From the NCBI GenBank assembly GCA_047967505.1, contig CM106538.1: a stretch of DNA of 64,000 bases. One strand, written 5' to 3'. Source of the DNA: Dipteris shenzhenensis (taxonomy: Eukaryota; Polypodiophyta; Polypodiopsida; Gleicheniales). A model generated the notes under the pieces. It saw only the letters and a list, made by a program, of their open reading frames with translations, was not told the origin of the DNA and did no database searches. The translations under genes and the position numbers were made by a program. Within the stretch, counting starts at the first letter, position 1. The number at the start of each line of letters is the position of its first letter. Below, piece by piece: positions 12,070 to 21,083 of the stretch.

Positions 12070-12081
12070 GCTCTGATACCA
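12070..12081 (-). promoter_or_regulatory. Primer binding site, initiator Met-tRNA type
   Basis: Read on minus, the 12 bases directly after the 5' LTR are TGGTATCAGAGC, the classical plant Copia PBS complementary to the 3' end of initiator methionine tRNA. The match and position are exact. Confidence 0.95.
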
Positions 12082-12344
12082 TGACAAAATATGAAGAGGG
12101 GAGACGAGAAGAGTGGAGATAAGGAGAGAGGGCACAGCTAGAGAGCACACCACAAATGACTAACTATACACTAGATTTAGTTGAAAAAATAGAATATATA
12201 CAAACCCTTTTAGGGTTAGGGTTAGGGTTAGGGGATCTAACCCTTTCCTTTATAGCACTCTGTTGGGTTAGTGCTATGCACATATGATCACGTGATGGTG
12301 CTATGCACACATGATCACATGATGTTGAGCGTGAACTCTCAACA
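12082..12344 (-). repeat. 5' LTR of the Copia element (263 bp)
   Basis: The LTR carries the promoter for the whole element, transcribed leftwards. It differs from the 3' LTR by about seven substitutions and one extra 6-bp TTAGGG unit. It sits directly against the primer binding site at 12070-12081. Confidence 0.95.
12208..12234. repeat. Telomere-like TTAGGG tract in the 5' LTR
   Basis: Same position in the LTR as 5290-5310, but 27 bp long: one more 6-bp unit. The LTRs are identical when an element inserts, so the difference arose afterwards, by slippage or unequal exchange. Confidence 0.85.
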
Positions 12345-12349
12345 GATTT
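12345..12349. repeat. Target site duplication GATTT, right
   Basis: Exact match to 5159-5163. It confirms that the two LTRs belong to one insertion and that no recombination has exchanged the flanks. Confidence 0.93.
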
Positions 12350-12522
12350 CTCCAAATAACCAACCCACAGCATAATAGCCGGTGTGAGGTGACCACTTGG
12401 GCCCGTTGTTCTTGGGGCTGCCTCTTCCCTACAATAAAGTTTTAGAGCAAACCAAGAAAATCTTGCACATGGAGCACATCTGGGATCTTGTGTCTCACGA
12501 CTCTCTGTCCAATGCAATGAGC

Positions 12523-12525
12523 TTC
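12523..12525. repeat. CACTA target site duplication TTC, left
   Basis: TTC directly precedes the CACAACAA terminus and matches TTC after the right end at 18679-18681. Confidence 0.75.
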
Positions 12526-12552
12526 CACAACAAGACAAAGCACCCATAGACG
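12526..12552 (+). repeat. Left terminal inverted repeat of the CACTA element
   Basis: It begins CACAACAAGACAAAGCACCC and runs into the first ATAGACG motif. It matches the reverse complement of 18652-18678 at 24 of 27 positions. Confidence 0.88.
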
Positions 12553-12805
12553 CGCACACAGACGCGTTTATTGAACTAAATAAAAAACTTACGGGCGCAT
12601 CTATTTGCGCGTCTATTTTCACGTCTGGAGACCCATGTCTACTAGCACGTCTATATAGCAGACACACGCGCGTATAGACATGCATTTAGATGCTTAAATA
12701 GACGCTCTTATAAACGTGTTTATAGACGCAAAAATAGACACTTGTCGAACAGACAGACGCGTATATAGACGCATTTATAGATGCACTGATAGATGCGCTT
12801 TATAA
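12546..12805. repeat. Left subterminal AGACGC motif array
   Basis: About 260 bp with at least seven exact AGACGC or GCGTCT hexamers in both orientations, often as ATAGACGC, plus many AGATGC and GACGTC-like variants that differ by a CG to TG change. In En/Spm the subterminal repeats are the binding sites of TnpA. The same motif here is inferred to be the recognition site for this element's own TnpA-like protein. Confidence 0.8.
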
Positions 12806-12997
12806 TATTTTTTTTAAAATTTACAGAATGCTGTGTATGTTGTGTATGCTATATAGTTACAAAAATCCCATTTCCACATTATGTAATTCAATTCTTACAG
12901 CCAATGCAATCGCATTTTAATTACAATTCCAAATAAAACATTACAACTCCAAAACGCAATAAAATTGAAAGCTCAAAAAGTGCTTGTATGTACATAT

Positions 12998-13140
12998 AGC
13001 ATGAAGCTAAGCCACGTCATGTGGCTTCAAGTACAAAAAATAAGGAAGCTAAGCCACGTCATGTGGCTTCAAGTACAAAAAATAAGAGAAGTGTATATAC
13101 AAGAGGCACGAAGCCAAGCCAGTGGCTTTAAGTACAAAAA
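12998..13140. repeat. 45-bp direct repeat with internal palindrome, three units
   Basis: The unit begins GAAGCTAAGCCACGTCATGT, continues GGCTTCAAGTACAAAAAATA, and appears twice almost exactly and once in diverged form. Each of the first two contains AGCCACGTCATGTGGCT, which can fold back on itself. It lies just downstream of the TnpA-like stop and may affect 3' end formation. Confidence 0.7.
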
Positions 13141-13165
13141 AGAGTAGCTAGCACTACTTCTACGA

Positions 13166-14639
13166 CTAATCCTCGCTGCCTTCCATGCTCCCTTCTGTGC
13201 TCCCTTCTGCACTCCCTTTTGCGCCTCCTTCCTCGTCTTTCTCGTCGTCTTGTGCACGGGCCTGTAAACAAGGGACAACATATATCAATGTATGAAAAAT
13301 CAAATCTTTACTTATTATATTGGCATTATTTAATTACTTTCAAATACCTTGGGGACCGCTCCAGTAGCCCGGATATATTGCTCCTTAGTAATCAACCCGT
13401 CATCATAGAAGTGCCTCCATGTATCTCCTCTGCGATGGTGGCAGTGGTAGGCTGTCTCCACAGTAGTAGGGTATCTGCCCACGATCTCAAGCTACAAGAC
13501 GACACAATTTGCGGAGGGATTAGTACAAAGAAACAACCTCCTAATAAACTACATAAGCAATATAATTTGAGATCGATACTTACAAATTGGGCCTCCTATG
13601 AATCAACACCCCCTGCTCCAAAATGCGCGCTTCCATATTCCTCCATCTGGATCCTTCGTGCCTCCACGTGCTGCAGACTGGGGTCCTCCCTCGCTGACTT
13701 CATTGCTTTCTTCCACTCACGCTTGTGAGCGGTGTGGGGCGGGCCCCTTGGTGGTTGACCTCCCTCGAGCTTGGCAATCTCTGCTAGTGCCTGCCTCTTA
13801 AGCGAAGATCTTTTATTGTCAAGTATCATAATAATCTTTGACTTGGTCCATTTATCTGTGAACTAGCGATTGGGGGGGTTAGGATACCTAGAACGAACAG
13901 CAGTGAGGGTCTCATCAGCCAACCTCTTTGGCTGGTCTTTGAAGTGGATAAAGCAATCTCTATAATTGTTAGCAATTACAGAGCGCATGAAGGCCATGAT
14001 GTCCTTCCCCCGCACATCCATCAAGATGCCTCCTGTCTGAGTGATGTCATAGAATATCGTACCATCACCCGAAGGCACATCTAAATCATCTGAATCATCA
14101 TTGTCCCCACCGCCACCCCTCCCAAAGCACTGTGCCATGCATCCCCCACCGCTCTCCCTGCTACTGTGTCGTTTCAAGCTCGTACGTTGGCCACTCGTAG
14201 CTGGAGACTGCACGGGACTACGTTGACCACTCGTAGCTGGAGAACTGAGTCTCGACTGCATAGGAGTACGTCGACGGCTCTGCGAGACAGAAGGACCTCC
14301 TGACGGCATGGGGGAAGGGGCATAAGATGGCATGGCAGAAGGGGCATAAGACGGCATGGGGGAAGGGACATAAGACGGCATGGGGGAAGGGGCATAAGAT
14401 GGCATGGGAGATGGGCCTACGCTGTGTAGCCAGCTGGGCTGTGCTGACTCCGCTGGGGTGATCTCAGCTGGTGTGGGGTGGTTTGGAGTCTGTAGTGCCG
14501 ACTCCTGGGGGGTGTTTAAAGTACCTGTCATATACCCGTATAACTCCGCAAGACTAGGAGGGTGCCCTAAAAGGTTATATAAGTCCTTCCAAATAGAATC
14601 CCGAGGATCAGGTGAGCTAGAAGCGCTTCCTGGCCACAT
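13166..14639 (-). pseudogene. TnpA-like gene of the CACTA element, three exons
   Basis: I find three exons on minus that join in frame with canonical splice sites. Exon 1 is 14639-13584, ending TTT before GTAAGT. Exon 2 is 13491-13348, preceded by TTGTAG and followed by GTATTT. Exon 3 is 13261-13166, preceded by TTTACAG and ending in TAG. The product would be about 430 residues. It has a Pro/Ser-rich N-terminal part with four or five PSPMPSYA-type repeats, then a conserved-looking core (FIHFKDQPKRL, FTDKWTKSKIIMIL, ALAEIAKLEGG) like plant Transposase_24/TnpA proteins, and an acidic Gly-rich tail. Two in-frame TAG codons (13865-13863 and 13598-13596) are the only breaks. It probably binds the AGACGC arrays; the family call rests on motif style and on context. 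Confidence 0.75.
14304..14412. repeat. 27-bp coding tandem repeat in the TnpA-like gene
   Basis: Four to five near-identical units of the GGCATGGGGGAAGGGGCATA type encode the PSPMPSYA repeats at about residues 76-112. Such repeats change copy number easily. Confidence 0.85.
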
Positions 14640-14717
14640 GTTGAACTGGAAAAAAGAAAAAAAATCTATTACTGATGAGCTAAGAAGAAAGGGGAAGGGA
14701 AGAGAGGATTACTGACT

Positions 14718-14895
14718 GTCGAAGCGCGTCTATAGACGCGTCTGATTAGCGCATCTATTTTTGCGTATAACAGCGCGTCTATAGACGCGGCTGTCTACGT
14801 CTGTAAATAGGCTAGACGCGCGTTTAGACGCGCCTGTAGATGCGGTTTTAGATGCGCTCTGAGACGTGCCTATAGACGCACTCCGACAGACGGAC
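14718..14895. promoter_or_regulatory. Central AGACGC array with two 16-bp palindromes
   Basis: This lies about 80 bp upstream of the TnpA-like start. It contains the perfect palindrome CGCGTCTATAGACGCG twice, at 14725-14740 and 14774-14789, 49 bp apart. Single AGACGCG and AGATGCG motifs follow. It uses the same motif as the transposon ends, so a protein that binds the ends would also bind this promoter. Autoregulation of the TnpA-like gene is a reasonable inference. Confidence 0.75.
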
Positions 14896-15112
14896 TTTTC
14901 TAAAGAGTAGAAAAGGACACTGTGCCCGACACACAAACGTGACACTGATACCCAGATCATGCATTTTTTGGATACGAGAAAGTACAATTCCAAAGAGAGC
15001 AAACTTCCAAAGAAGATCAACTGCAAAAAGACTTACCTTGGATAGAGGTATGGAAGGTTCTTCTCCTTTTTCAAAGTTGCTTCTCCTCCTTGTTCGCCCT
15101 CCTCTCCTTTAA

Positions 15113-15187
15113 GCTTGGAAGTAAGTGTGGGTGCCTTCCTCTTAAGTGTAAGCTTGGAAGTAAGAGTGGGAGCCTTCCTCTTAAGCG
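15113..15187. repeat. 39-bp tandem duplication between the CACTA genes
   Basis: AAGCTTGGAAGTAAGTGTGG and the following GCCTTCCTCTTAAG are repeated immediately with three changes. The duplication lies in the divergent intergenic region. Confidence 0.75.
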
Positions 15188-15282
15188 TCAAAACTGTGGA
15201 TCTGCTAATAAGGAAGCAAGCAAGCCGCGAAGTATAAGTAATGTGAAGAAAAGCGAAGCGAGCGCGCTAAAAGCAGGTTAAA

Positions 15283-15410
15283 AATCGCATCTATAGGCGT
15301 GTCTAAAAGCGCATCTAAATACGTAGAGTAGATGCGATTTCAGACGCGCTTTTAGACGTGCCTATAGACGTGCACCACAGAACAAACAGACGTGCTTTTA
15401 GATGCACCAC
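15283..15410. promoter_or_regulatory. Central AGACGC array upstream of the transposase
   Basis: A second, more diverged cluster of the motif (GCATCTATAGGCG, CAGACGCGC, TAGACGTGCC) directly precedes the first transposase exon. Together with 14718-14895 it brackets the divergent promoter region. Confidence 0.7.
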
Positions 15411-15454
15411 AGAGTTTAAAATTAAACATTTGAAGAAGAGCAAATTTTTGTGGG

Positions 15455-18167
15455 TTGTTTGTTTGTAGGATATCTTCATCTTCAACAAGTAGCTCCAATG
15501 AGGATGAATCCATCCGTATCCACCATCGCGAAATGTGGTTGGAGCAAAAAATCAAATGTATGTGTGATCGATGTCGAGGAAACATGTATCGTGCACGCAA
15601 GATTACACTCAATCACATCTCAAAGTATGGAGATTGTTCAACTCGAGGAAACATGTATCGTGCACCCTAAACCCACCTTCAACTCTTAATTGCGTCTATT
15701 GTTCAGGTCTTACTACATCGGGTTACCATGCATGTCCTGTTTGTGGTCCTTCACTAGTTGCCTCACGGGTAGACGCATTGAATAAGGTCATCTATGAGAA
15801 TCACCATCGATTTCTCCTACTTGATCATCCTAGATATGTTGCCCCTTGGAATGAAGTCCTCCCACAATCACTCATCGTAGGAGATTGGATGAGAATTTGG
15901 GACGGTTCCACGACTCCTCCACCACTTGGCATGAGCCGGTAAGGGTTTGTAACTATTGTGTGCTATATTGGCTGGAAATAAAGGTTGCCCACTAATACTT
16001 TATTTTGTTTAGATACTCCATCTTTTATCGTTTACCATATTGGTCCCACCTCAAGATCAATCACCTGCTTGATCCCATGCATATCTTCAAGAATGTGGCA
16101 TCTACCATTTGGGAGCATTTGAATGGGACATGAGATTCCGCAAGCATAAGGGAGGATTTACGTACCATAGGGAGGATGCATGAAGCTTGGCCACAAGAGA
16201 GACCAAATGGGCGTGTTTTTTTACCTCGTGCACCGTGGATGTTATCAAAGCTAGAGATGGCGACAATGAAGCGCGCTATTACTACAATTCGTACTCCCAC
16301 TGGATGCATGAGGTGTTTGAAGGGAGCCTTTACAAAGAGCAAGAAAAGAGGTGTAGAGCAATTATATGGCTTGAAATCTCATGATTGGCACAAGATGCTC
16401 CAAGTAAGTATTTTATGTGCATAATATCCTTTTCCTTTCAAATTTGTGAGTGAATAATTATAAGCAACTAATCAACCACCTTCTCGTGGGTTCAGTTCAT
16501 ACTACCTACTAGCATTTCACGTAGTGCATCGAAGGATGTGAAAGATTGTATTTACAAGATGGGCGAGCTTGTGAGGTACTTTACATGATACAAAATATGA
16601 TGCGTATCAATGCTCCATGCAAGTTTGAATGCATATTGCTAATATGCTGTACTTTTTCATTTCTAGGTATGTGAGCTCAAAGGAAATAGATCCCACCATG
16701 CTTGAGAATGCTCGAGTTATGTCAGTGGAGGTGGTTTGTTTAGTGGAGGAGACATTTCCACGTTCTATTCTCACAAGCCAACTACATCTTATAGTGCATT
16801 TGGTGGATGAGATTGCTATATGTGGTACTATACATGCACGATGGTTGTTCTTCCTCGAGCGCTTCATGAAGACCTTGAAGGGCTTCGTGAGACAAAATGC
16901 AAGACCCGAAGGTAGCATGGCCGAGGGTTGGTTGGTACAAGAGTCACTTGTATATATTTCTGAGTTTCTTGTTGATGTGGATAGCTCTCTCCCATGACTA
17001 TGGAGAGATGATGAAGACCTAAGGATGACCTCTATTCTGCCTCAAGGGAAAGGATGCAACAAAGTAATAGACACGGAGTTGCATAATAGTATCAATCTCT
17101 TTTGCGTGCTTAATAGTGATGTGATGAAAAGATGGGTGACAAGATACGAGGATGCAAAGGCAAGAAGACACGAAGAAAGGGCCCTTTTTCGTACACACCA
17201 CGGATCTTGTGTGCCATACCCTCAGTATCTAAGAGCACTTCCAAAGGATATTCATGTGGATTGGCTACTTGATGAAATGGAAAAAGCAGAGAAAGACGAG
17301 GGGATGCATATCACAATGGAAGAATGGGAGTATGCTAGGGGATGCATGAGCAAGGTTGGTATATAGAATGTTATGCATAAGTTAGGAGCTTTCAATAATT
17401 TAGATTGCTTATTTAATTGATTTTTTCTTGGTGTAGTGCACTATGTTCAATGCTATATGGTGTGAGGGCAAGCATTTTCGAACACAACAGATTGATAATA
17501 AGAGAAACACACAAGATTGCGGCGTCATTGCTAGCTTTGAGGGAGCCAATGGAGCCATGGATGATTATTGTGGCATAATCCAAGATATTATTATGCTTGA
17601 CTTTCGACACTTCTTTGTGTATGTTTTGGATGTAAAGTGGTTTAAGGACGTGGTGGAAAGAGGCCCTAATGCAACAATCCAACGCCATGCAAGTGGCTTT
17701 GTAACTATTGACTCCACAAAGTTTTGGCAAAGTAGGAAGGACACACTAGTACTACCGCAACAATGTGAACAGGTACTGTGCACACATATAAAAATACTCG
17801 CTTTTAAATATTTGATGCAAGAAAAATAACATGATTGTATTTGTGTTTGAATTAGGTTGTCTATCAACCAATGGTGGATAATAATAGATGGTGGCATGTC
17901 ATACCTATTATGCCACGTTCCAAAGTGATGTATAGTACATTTACTAATATGGAGCGTATGGAGGATGATCATGGCCATGGACGTGATGATGATCGTGATA
18001 CGAGAGAGGAGGATGATCATGAGATAGGAGATACAGATATTGAGGCCATTACCCGTGAGGACGAGCCTACCATTGGTGATGCTGATTTCGATGAGCACAT
18101 GAGTAGCACAAGTAGTAGTGAGTGGGTTGAATGTATTTGTAGATCTAAACACTTGTTTGGATTTTGA
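15455..18167 (+). pseudogene. CACTA transposase (Tnp2 family), six exons, broken
   Basis: The catalytic transposase of the CACTA element. Exons with GT-AG junctions that keep frame: up to 15938, 16013-16403, 16496-16575, 16667-17354, 17437-17772, 17856-18167. Exon 1 carries a Cys-rich N-terminal piece (CMCDRCRG) and, in another frame, the Tnp2 segment GYHACPVCGPSL and HHRFLLLDHPRY. Exon 2 has HLLDPMHIFKNV and EDLRTIG. Exon 4 has the DUF4218 signature (FPRSILTSQLHLIVHLVDE, RPEGSMAEGW). Exons 5-6 have the DUF4216 region and end in an Asp/Glu-rich tail. Breaks are TGA at 16131-16133, TGA at 16995-16997 and a large deletion inside exon 1. Both TGA codons could derive from CGA. Confidence 0.88.
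15577..15666. repeat. Direct repeat marking the transposase deletion
   Basis: The 22-bp block starting GAGGAAACATGTATCGTGCA occurs at about 15578 and again at about 15645. Between the N-terminal Cys-rich part and the GYHACPVCGP segment, about 300 residues usual for Tnp2 are absent and the reading frame changes. The repeat lies at this junction. Confidence 0.6.
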
Positions 18168-18412
18168 AGTAGATAGTTTGGCAAGATCTCATTGAGGATG
18201 AGATTGAACCGTAGCCCCATCATTGATATTGGCAAAACTATTTTACATATTTTTTCATTCTCCTCACCTCACTTAATTCTTATAGATGTGGGCTTGCAAA
18301 AAAGCATTGATGTTTTTGTTAAAATTATGTGCTTTGGTAATCATGGGCAATGTTTGGAAAGCAATGATGTACACCAAAATCTCACTTTTTGTATTCTCTG
18401 GTTTGTGTCTAT

Positions 18413-18662
18413 CTACGCATCTAAATGCGCATTTGATTCTCAGTGTTAACGCGCTAATACACGCGCAAATAGACGCGCTGATAAACACGATGTTAGACGG
18501 GCCCGTATTTTCTCAGTTTAGACGCGCAAATAGACGTGTTAATACACGCACAAATAGACGAGTTGTTAGACGCACTTTTAGACGCGCCCGTAATTCCTCT
18601 ACTAAAGCAACGCCTATAGACGTGCCCGCTATTTTGCGCATCTACCAAGTGCGTCTATAGTT
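18413..18662. repeat. Right subterminal AGACGC motif array
   Basis: About 250 bp with many TAGACGCG, TAGACGTG and ACACGCGC copies, ending in the right terminal repeat. It mirrors the left array in length and motif. Confidence 0.8.
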
Positions 18663-18678
18663 GCTTTGTGTTGTTGTG
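18652..18678 (-). repeat. Right terminal inverted repeat of the CACTA element
   Basis: Read on minus it begins CACAACAACACAAAGCAACT and then enters an ATAGACG motif, as on the left. Confidence 0.88.
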
Positions 18679-18681
18679 TTC
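18679..18681. repeat. CACTA target site duplication TTC, right
   Basis: TTC directly follows the right terminus GTTGTTGTG. A 3-bp match alone is weak evidence, but together with the matching inverted repeats it fixes the element ends. Confidence 0.75.
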
Positions 18682-18889
18682 CCTAATCAATTATCCCCAC
18701 ATGCATTTATTTCTCATCGGCAGTGAAGTCGAGCATATAGTTACATGCATTCAAATCTATACATGTATATACCTTCTAGCATGCACTACCTTCAGTGCAC
18801 TGATCGCAACCAATAGCGATAGGCAAGGATTGATCTACAAACAATCGCGCCCGCTTTTTTATCACTAGGTTTTCCCAAACATGACGAGA

Positions 18890-19420
18890 GTCCTCTCTTA
18901 GGTACCAATGTTTGCTTTGCTACCTATAGCTTTCCAAAGTTGCAAGAAAATGCATAAACATGTTATGGATTGAGCCACCATTAAAGAATGGACTGATAAT
19001 CCATAACTCCTCATCATCAGAACGTCCTATGGCATGACACACGCCTCTGTATGTCATTGACATGGCTAGCTCCATCTTCAACATGGCATATGCATCAACA
19101 ATATCGTGTTTACTTCTTTTTCCTTCATATGAAGCTATTGATTTTAGACTTGAAACACCAACAATTGATACTTAGTGCACCCTTCCTTCCACTCCCGATC
19201 CCAATTTCTTAAGGACCATTATTGCACGATGTAGAAAGTTCACATCATATTTGCACTTGAAAACATATTGAGTGCACATTTGCATTGATGTCCTACCTTG
19301 GGCAACTCCTACATTAATCTCTTCTTTTGCCTCATTCGTGGAGGCCACAAGGTGTGTGCCAACTAATCCTTTCTCTCTCATGTTTTTTAGGCAATGGAAG
19401 CCTGCATTTTGGACCACTTA
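18890..19420 (-). pseudogene. Possible protein-kinase-like relic
   Basis: Read on minus from 19417, the frame gives VLKKLGSGVEGRVH, then a stop at 19172-19174. In the same frame it continues for about 85 codons through VSSLKSIASYEGKRSK, MLKMELAMSMTYRGVCH, GRSDDEELWIISPFFNGGSI to a stop at about 18926. A Gly-rich loop, a Lys, a Glu-bearing helix and an E-E-L-W-I-I-S-P hinge followed by GGS are the order of a kinase N-lobe. No catalytic HRD or DFG is seen. I infer a kinase-derived pseudogene fragment, with modest confidence. Confidence 0.4.
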
Positions 19421-19593
19421 GTTGCACAAGAACAAGCTTTGCCTCTCCATCCAATGACAACTCAAAATCTTGATGGGATCTCAACAATTCTAGCTGGCAC
19501 AACACATCACCAAGCATTCTAGTTTAATTACTTCATGCACATCACGCTTGGGCACTACTCTACAAGCTACATGAAACCAAGTTGTGACATGAC

Positions 19594-19745
19594 AAACTCG
19601 CATTTTTATCTCTCCTCAATTCCAGCAAGATGTTAGATGCCATGATGAACAGCTAGACAATGCTATGATTGTATCTCTCTCATCAATTTAGGCGAGATGT
19701 TGGGTTCCATGATGAAAAGCTAGACAGTGCTATGATTGATCTAGA
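19594..19745. repeat. Short tandem duplication at the left edge of copy 1
   Basis: A block ending in AGATGCCATGATGAACAGCT with CTAGACAATGCTATGATTG is followed directly by the same block in the form GGTTCCATGATGAAAAGCT with CTAGACAGTGCTATGATTG. The unit is about 75 bp. Copy 2 at 26042 has only the second unit. Confidence 0.65.
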
Positions 19746-19863
19746 AAACACAATTCGTTACTTGCATTCAAAAGAAGATCCAATGATCTATAAGCAATTA
19801 CAACATACATATGACAATGACAAATGTACAAATTCAACCAACTATCCTCGATGCAGCATGTAA
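19669..19863 (+). CDS. Small unrecognised ORF shared by both repeat copies
   Basis: A 64-residue frame starting MYLSHQFRRDVGFHDEKLDS and ending in a stop at 19861-19863. The second copy at 26050-26244 keeps the same start, length and stop with only a few substitutions. I do not recognise the family. It could be an exon carried by the CACTA-like element of this repeat, or only a chance frame kept because the copies are recent. Confidence 0.35.
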   Translation: MYLSHQFRRDVGFHDEKLDSAMIDLENTIRYLHSKEDPMIYKQLQHTYDNDKCTNSTNYPRCSM

Positions 19864-20052
19864 GATTGAAAACCCTCTATTGTCACATAAATATGATGCT
19901 TCATAAACTACATCAGGTTATATCCTACTCTATTACTACACATTTGAGAATCTAAAACTATAAACATATAACAATAACACAAAGCCAAGATGATCTCGAT
20001 CAGCTTTGCCAATCACAAATTCAACTGCTGGGAAAGGTTGAAATTGAGGTCA

Positions 20053-20280
20053 CTACAAGATACAGGCCACTTTTCGACGCCGATACTGATGCTAAATACA
20101 AAGAAAAAAAAACTTAACCAGTGAAAAGTGTTGGAATGTTCGTCGGTGTCTACATCGCAAAGAAAGTGTTGATATAGTCATCAGTATGGGCATCGGTAAG
20201 TGAATGTTTCCAGTGTCAGTATGGGCATCGGTATGAACATTGATATCTACCGACACTGGAGTGCCAGTATATACCAACGT
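20053..20280. mobile_element. CACTA-type terminus with subterminal repeats (copy 1)
   Basis: The sequence begins CACTACAAGATACAGG, the classical plant CACTA terminal form. About 200 bp follow with repeated ATCGGTATGGGCATCGG-like and CCGACACTGG-like motifs in both orientations, which is typical of subterminal repeats. No opposite terminus is recognised, so the element is either truncated at the poly-C or extends beyond it. Confidence 0.6.
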
Positions 20281-21061
20281 TCTAACAGAATTTTAAAAAA
20301 ATTATGGGGTAGGATGGGGCTTGCCATCCTGCCCCACAAAAAAATTTTTCATTATAAATGTTACAAAAGAGGTCTACAAAATTACATTACAATGTTACAA
20401 AAAGGGTCTGCAAAATGGCAAAAGTGCCGAGGTTGAAAATGGAAAATCTGCCACATTAATGCGCTACAAAATGGCAAAAGTGCCGAAGTGGAAAATGGCA
20501 AATCTACTGAAATAATGCCCTATAAAATGGCAAAAGTGCCAAAATACCAAACGACAAAATGTCCTATCCTGCTGCTCCTCCTCCCCCTCCAACTCTCCTC
20601 ATCCTCCTCGCCCTCCTCGTCCTCCTTGCCCTCCTCGTATATAGCCTCTCTGTGTAGGCCTGATCCACCTCCTCTTCTATGAGCCTCTCTGCTTCGTCTT
20701 AAGATCTAGTCTCCATGTCTAGGTCTCTATATGGGTCAAAGTTTCCTCCCTAAGAACGAAACAAGTTAGGAAATAAGATAAGAGCGTCGATTGTAAGACA
20801 ACGATGAGGATTAGGGTATACTCACATGATGCTTTGCCACCTTTTGCCAATTGATTCTATATCCTTCTTGACCTTATGTACTCGTCGTCATCTGGAAGCC
20901 TACCAATCATAGATTTATGTGGATCCAAATTCAAGGAGGTAGATATGAATAACAAAACATTTAAATGATTAAACATAGTAGATATTCAGTAGAAGATGAA
21001 TATATACTTACATAAAACCCCTTTTGTTGATCACACATGCTATCTTACGTATTTCTTAGTG

Positions 21062-21083
21062 CCCCCCCCCCCCCCCCCCCCCC
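21062..21083. repeat. Run of 22 C at the end of repeat copy 1
   Basis: An uninterrupted C homopolymer follows CTTAGTG. The homologous site at 27505-27517 has 13 C. In both, homology between the copies ends here. Confidence 0.95.

Larger units (their letters stand above)
5164..12344 (-). mobile_element. Complete Ty1/Copia LTR retrotransposon, RT-deleted
   Basis: The element is bounded by LTRs at 5164-5420 (3' LTR) and 12082-12344 (5' LTR), both starting TG and ending CA, and by the 5-bp target duplication GATTT on each side. Reading on minus, the order is 5' LTR, a tRNA-Met type primer binding site, a long leader of about 2.6 kb, Gag with zinc knuckle, protease, integrase, reverse transcriptase, RNase H, polypurine tract, 3' LTR. 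Protease, integrase, RT, RNase H in that order defines Copia. The LTRs differ by about seven substitutions and one 6-bp indel, so insertion is fairly recent. Coding frames contain stops, and the RT has lost its catalytic segment near 6351-6361, so it could move only with proteins supplied by a relative. Confidence 0.95.
12526..18678. mobile_element. CACTA (En/Spm) DNA transposon with divergent genes
   Basis: The ends are inverted repeats starting CACAACAA; 24 of 27 terminal bases match. They are flanked by the 3-bp direct repeat TTC at 12523-12525 and 18679-18681, the length CACTA transposases generate. Inside are a TnpA-like gene on minus (13166-14639) and a Tnp2-type transposase with DUF4218 and DUF4216-like regions on plus (about 15455-18167). 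Arrays of AGACGC motifs occupy both subterminal zones and the region between the two genes. Length is 6,153 bp. The transposase has two in-frame stops and an internal deletion, and the TnpA-like gene has two stops, so this copy is probably inactive, though its ends look usable. Confidence 0.9.
19661..21083. repeat. 1.4-kb dispersed repeat, copy 1, ending in poly-C
   Basis: It matches 26042-27517 along its whole length. It begins TGCTATGATTGTATCTCTCT and ends at a run of 22 C. It contains a short conserved frame (19669-19863), a CACTA-type terminus at 20053, a poly-pyrimidine stretch and a possible exon on minus near 20690-20640. About 70 bp present in copy 2 near 26670-26740 are absent here. 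To the right of the poly-C the two copies have unrelated sequence. Confidence 0.88.

Noticed and set aside
12164-12685. 173-codon frame on minus
   Set aside because: It crosses the Copia 5' LTR, its target duplication and the left end of the CACTA element, so it cannot be one gene.
14174-14395. Repetitive frame on minus with PPCRLM repeats
   Set aside because: Frame-shifted shadow of the PSPMPSYA repeat in the TnpA-like gene.
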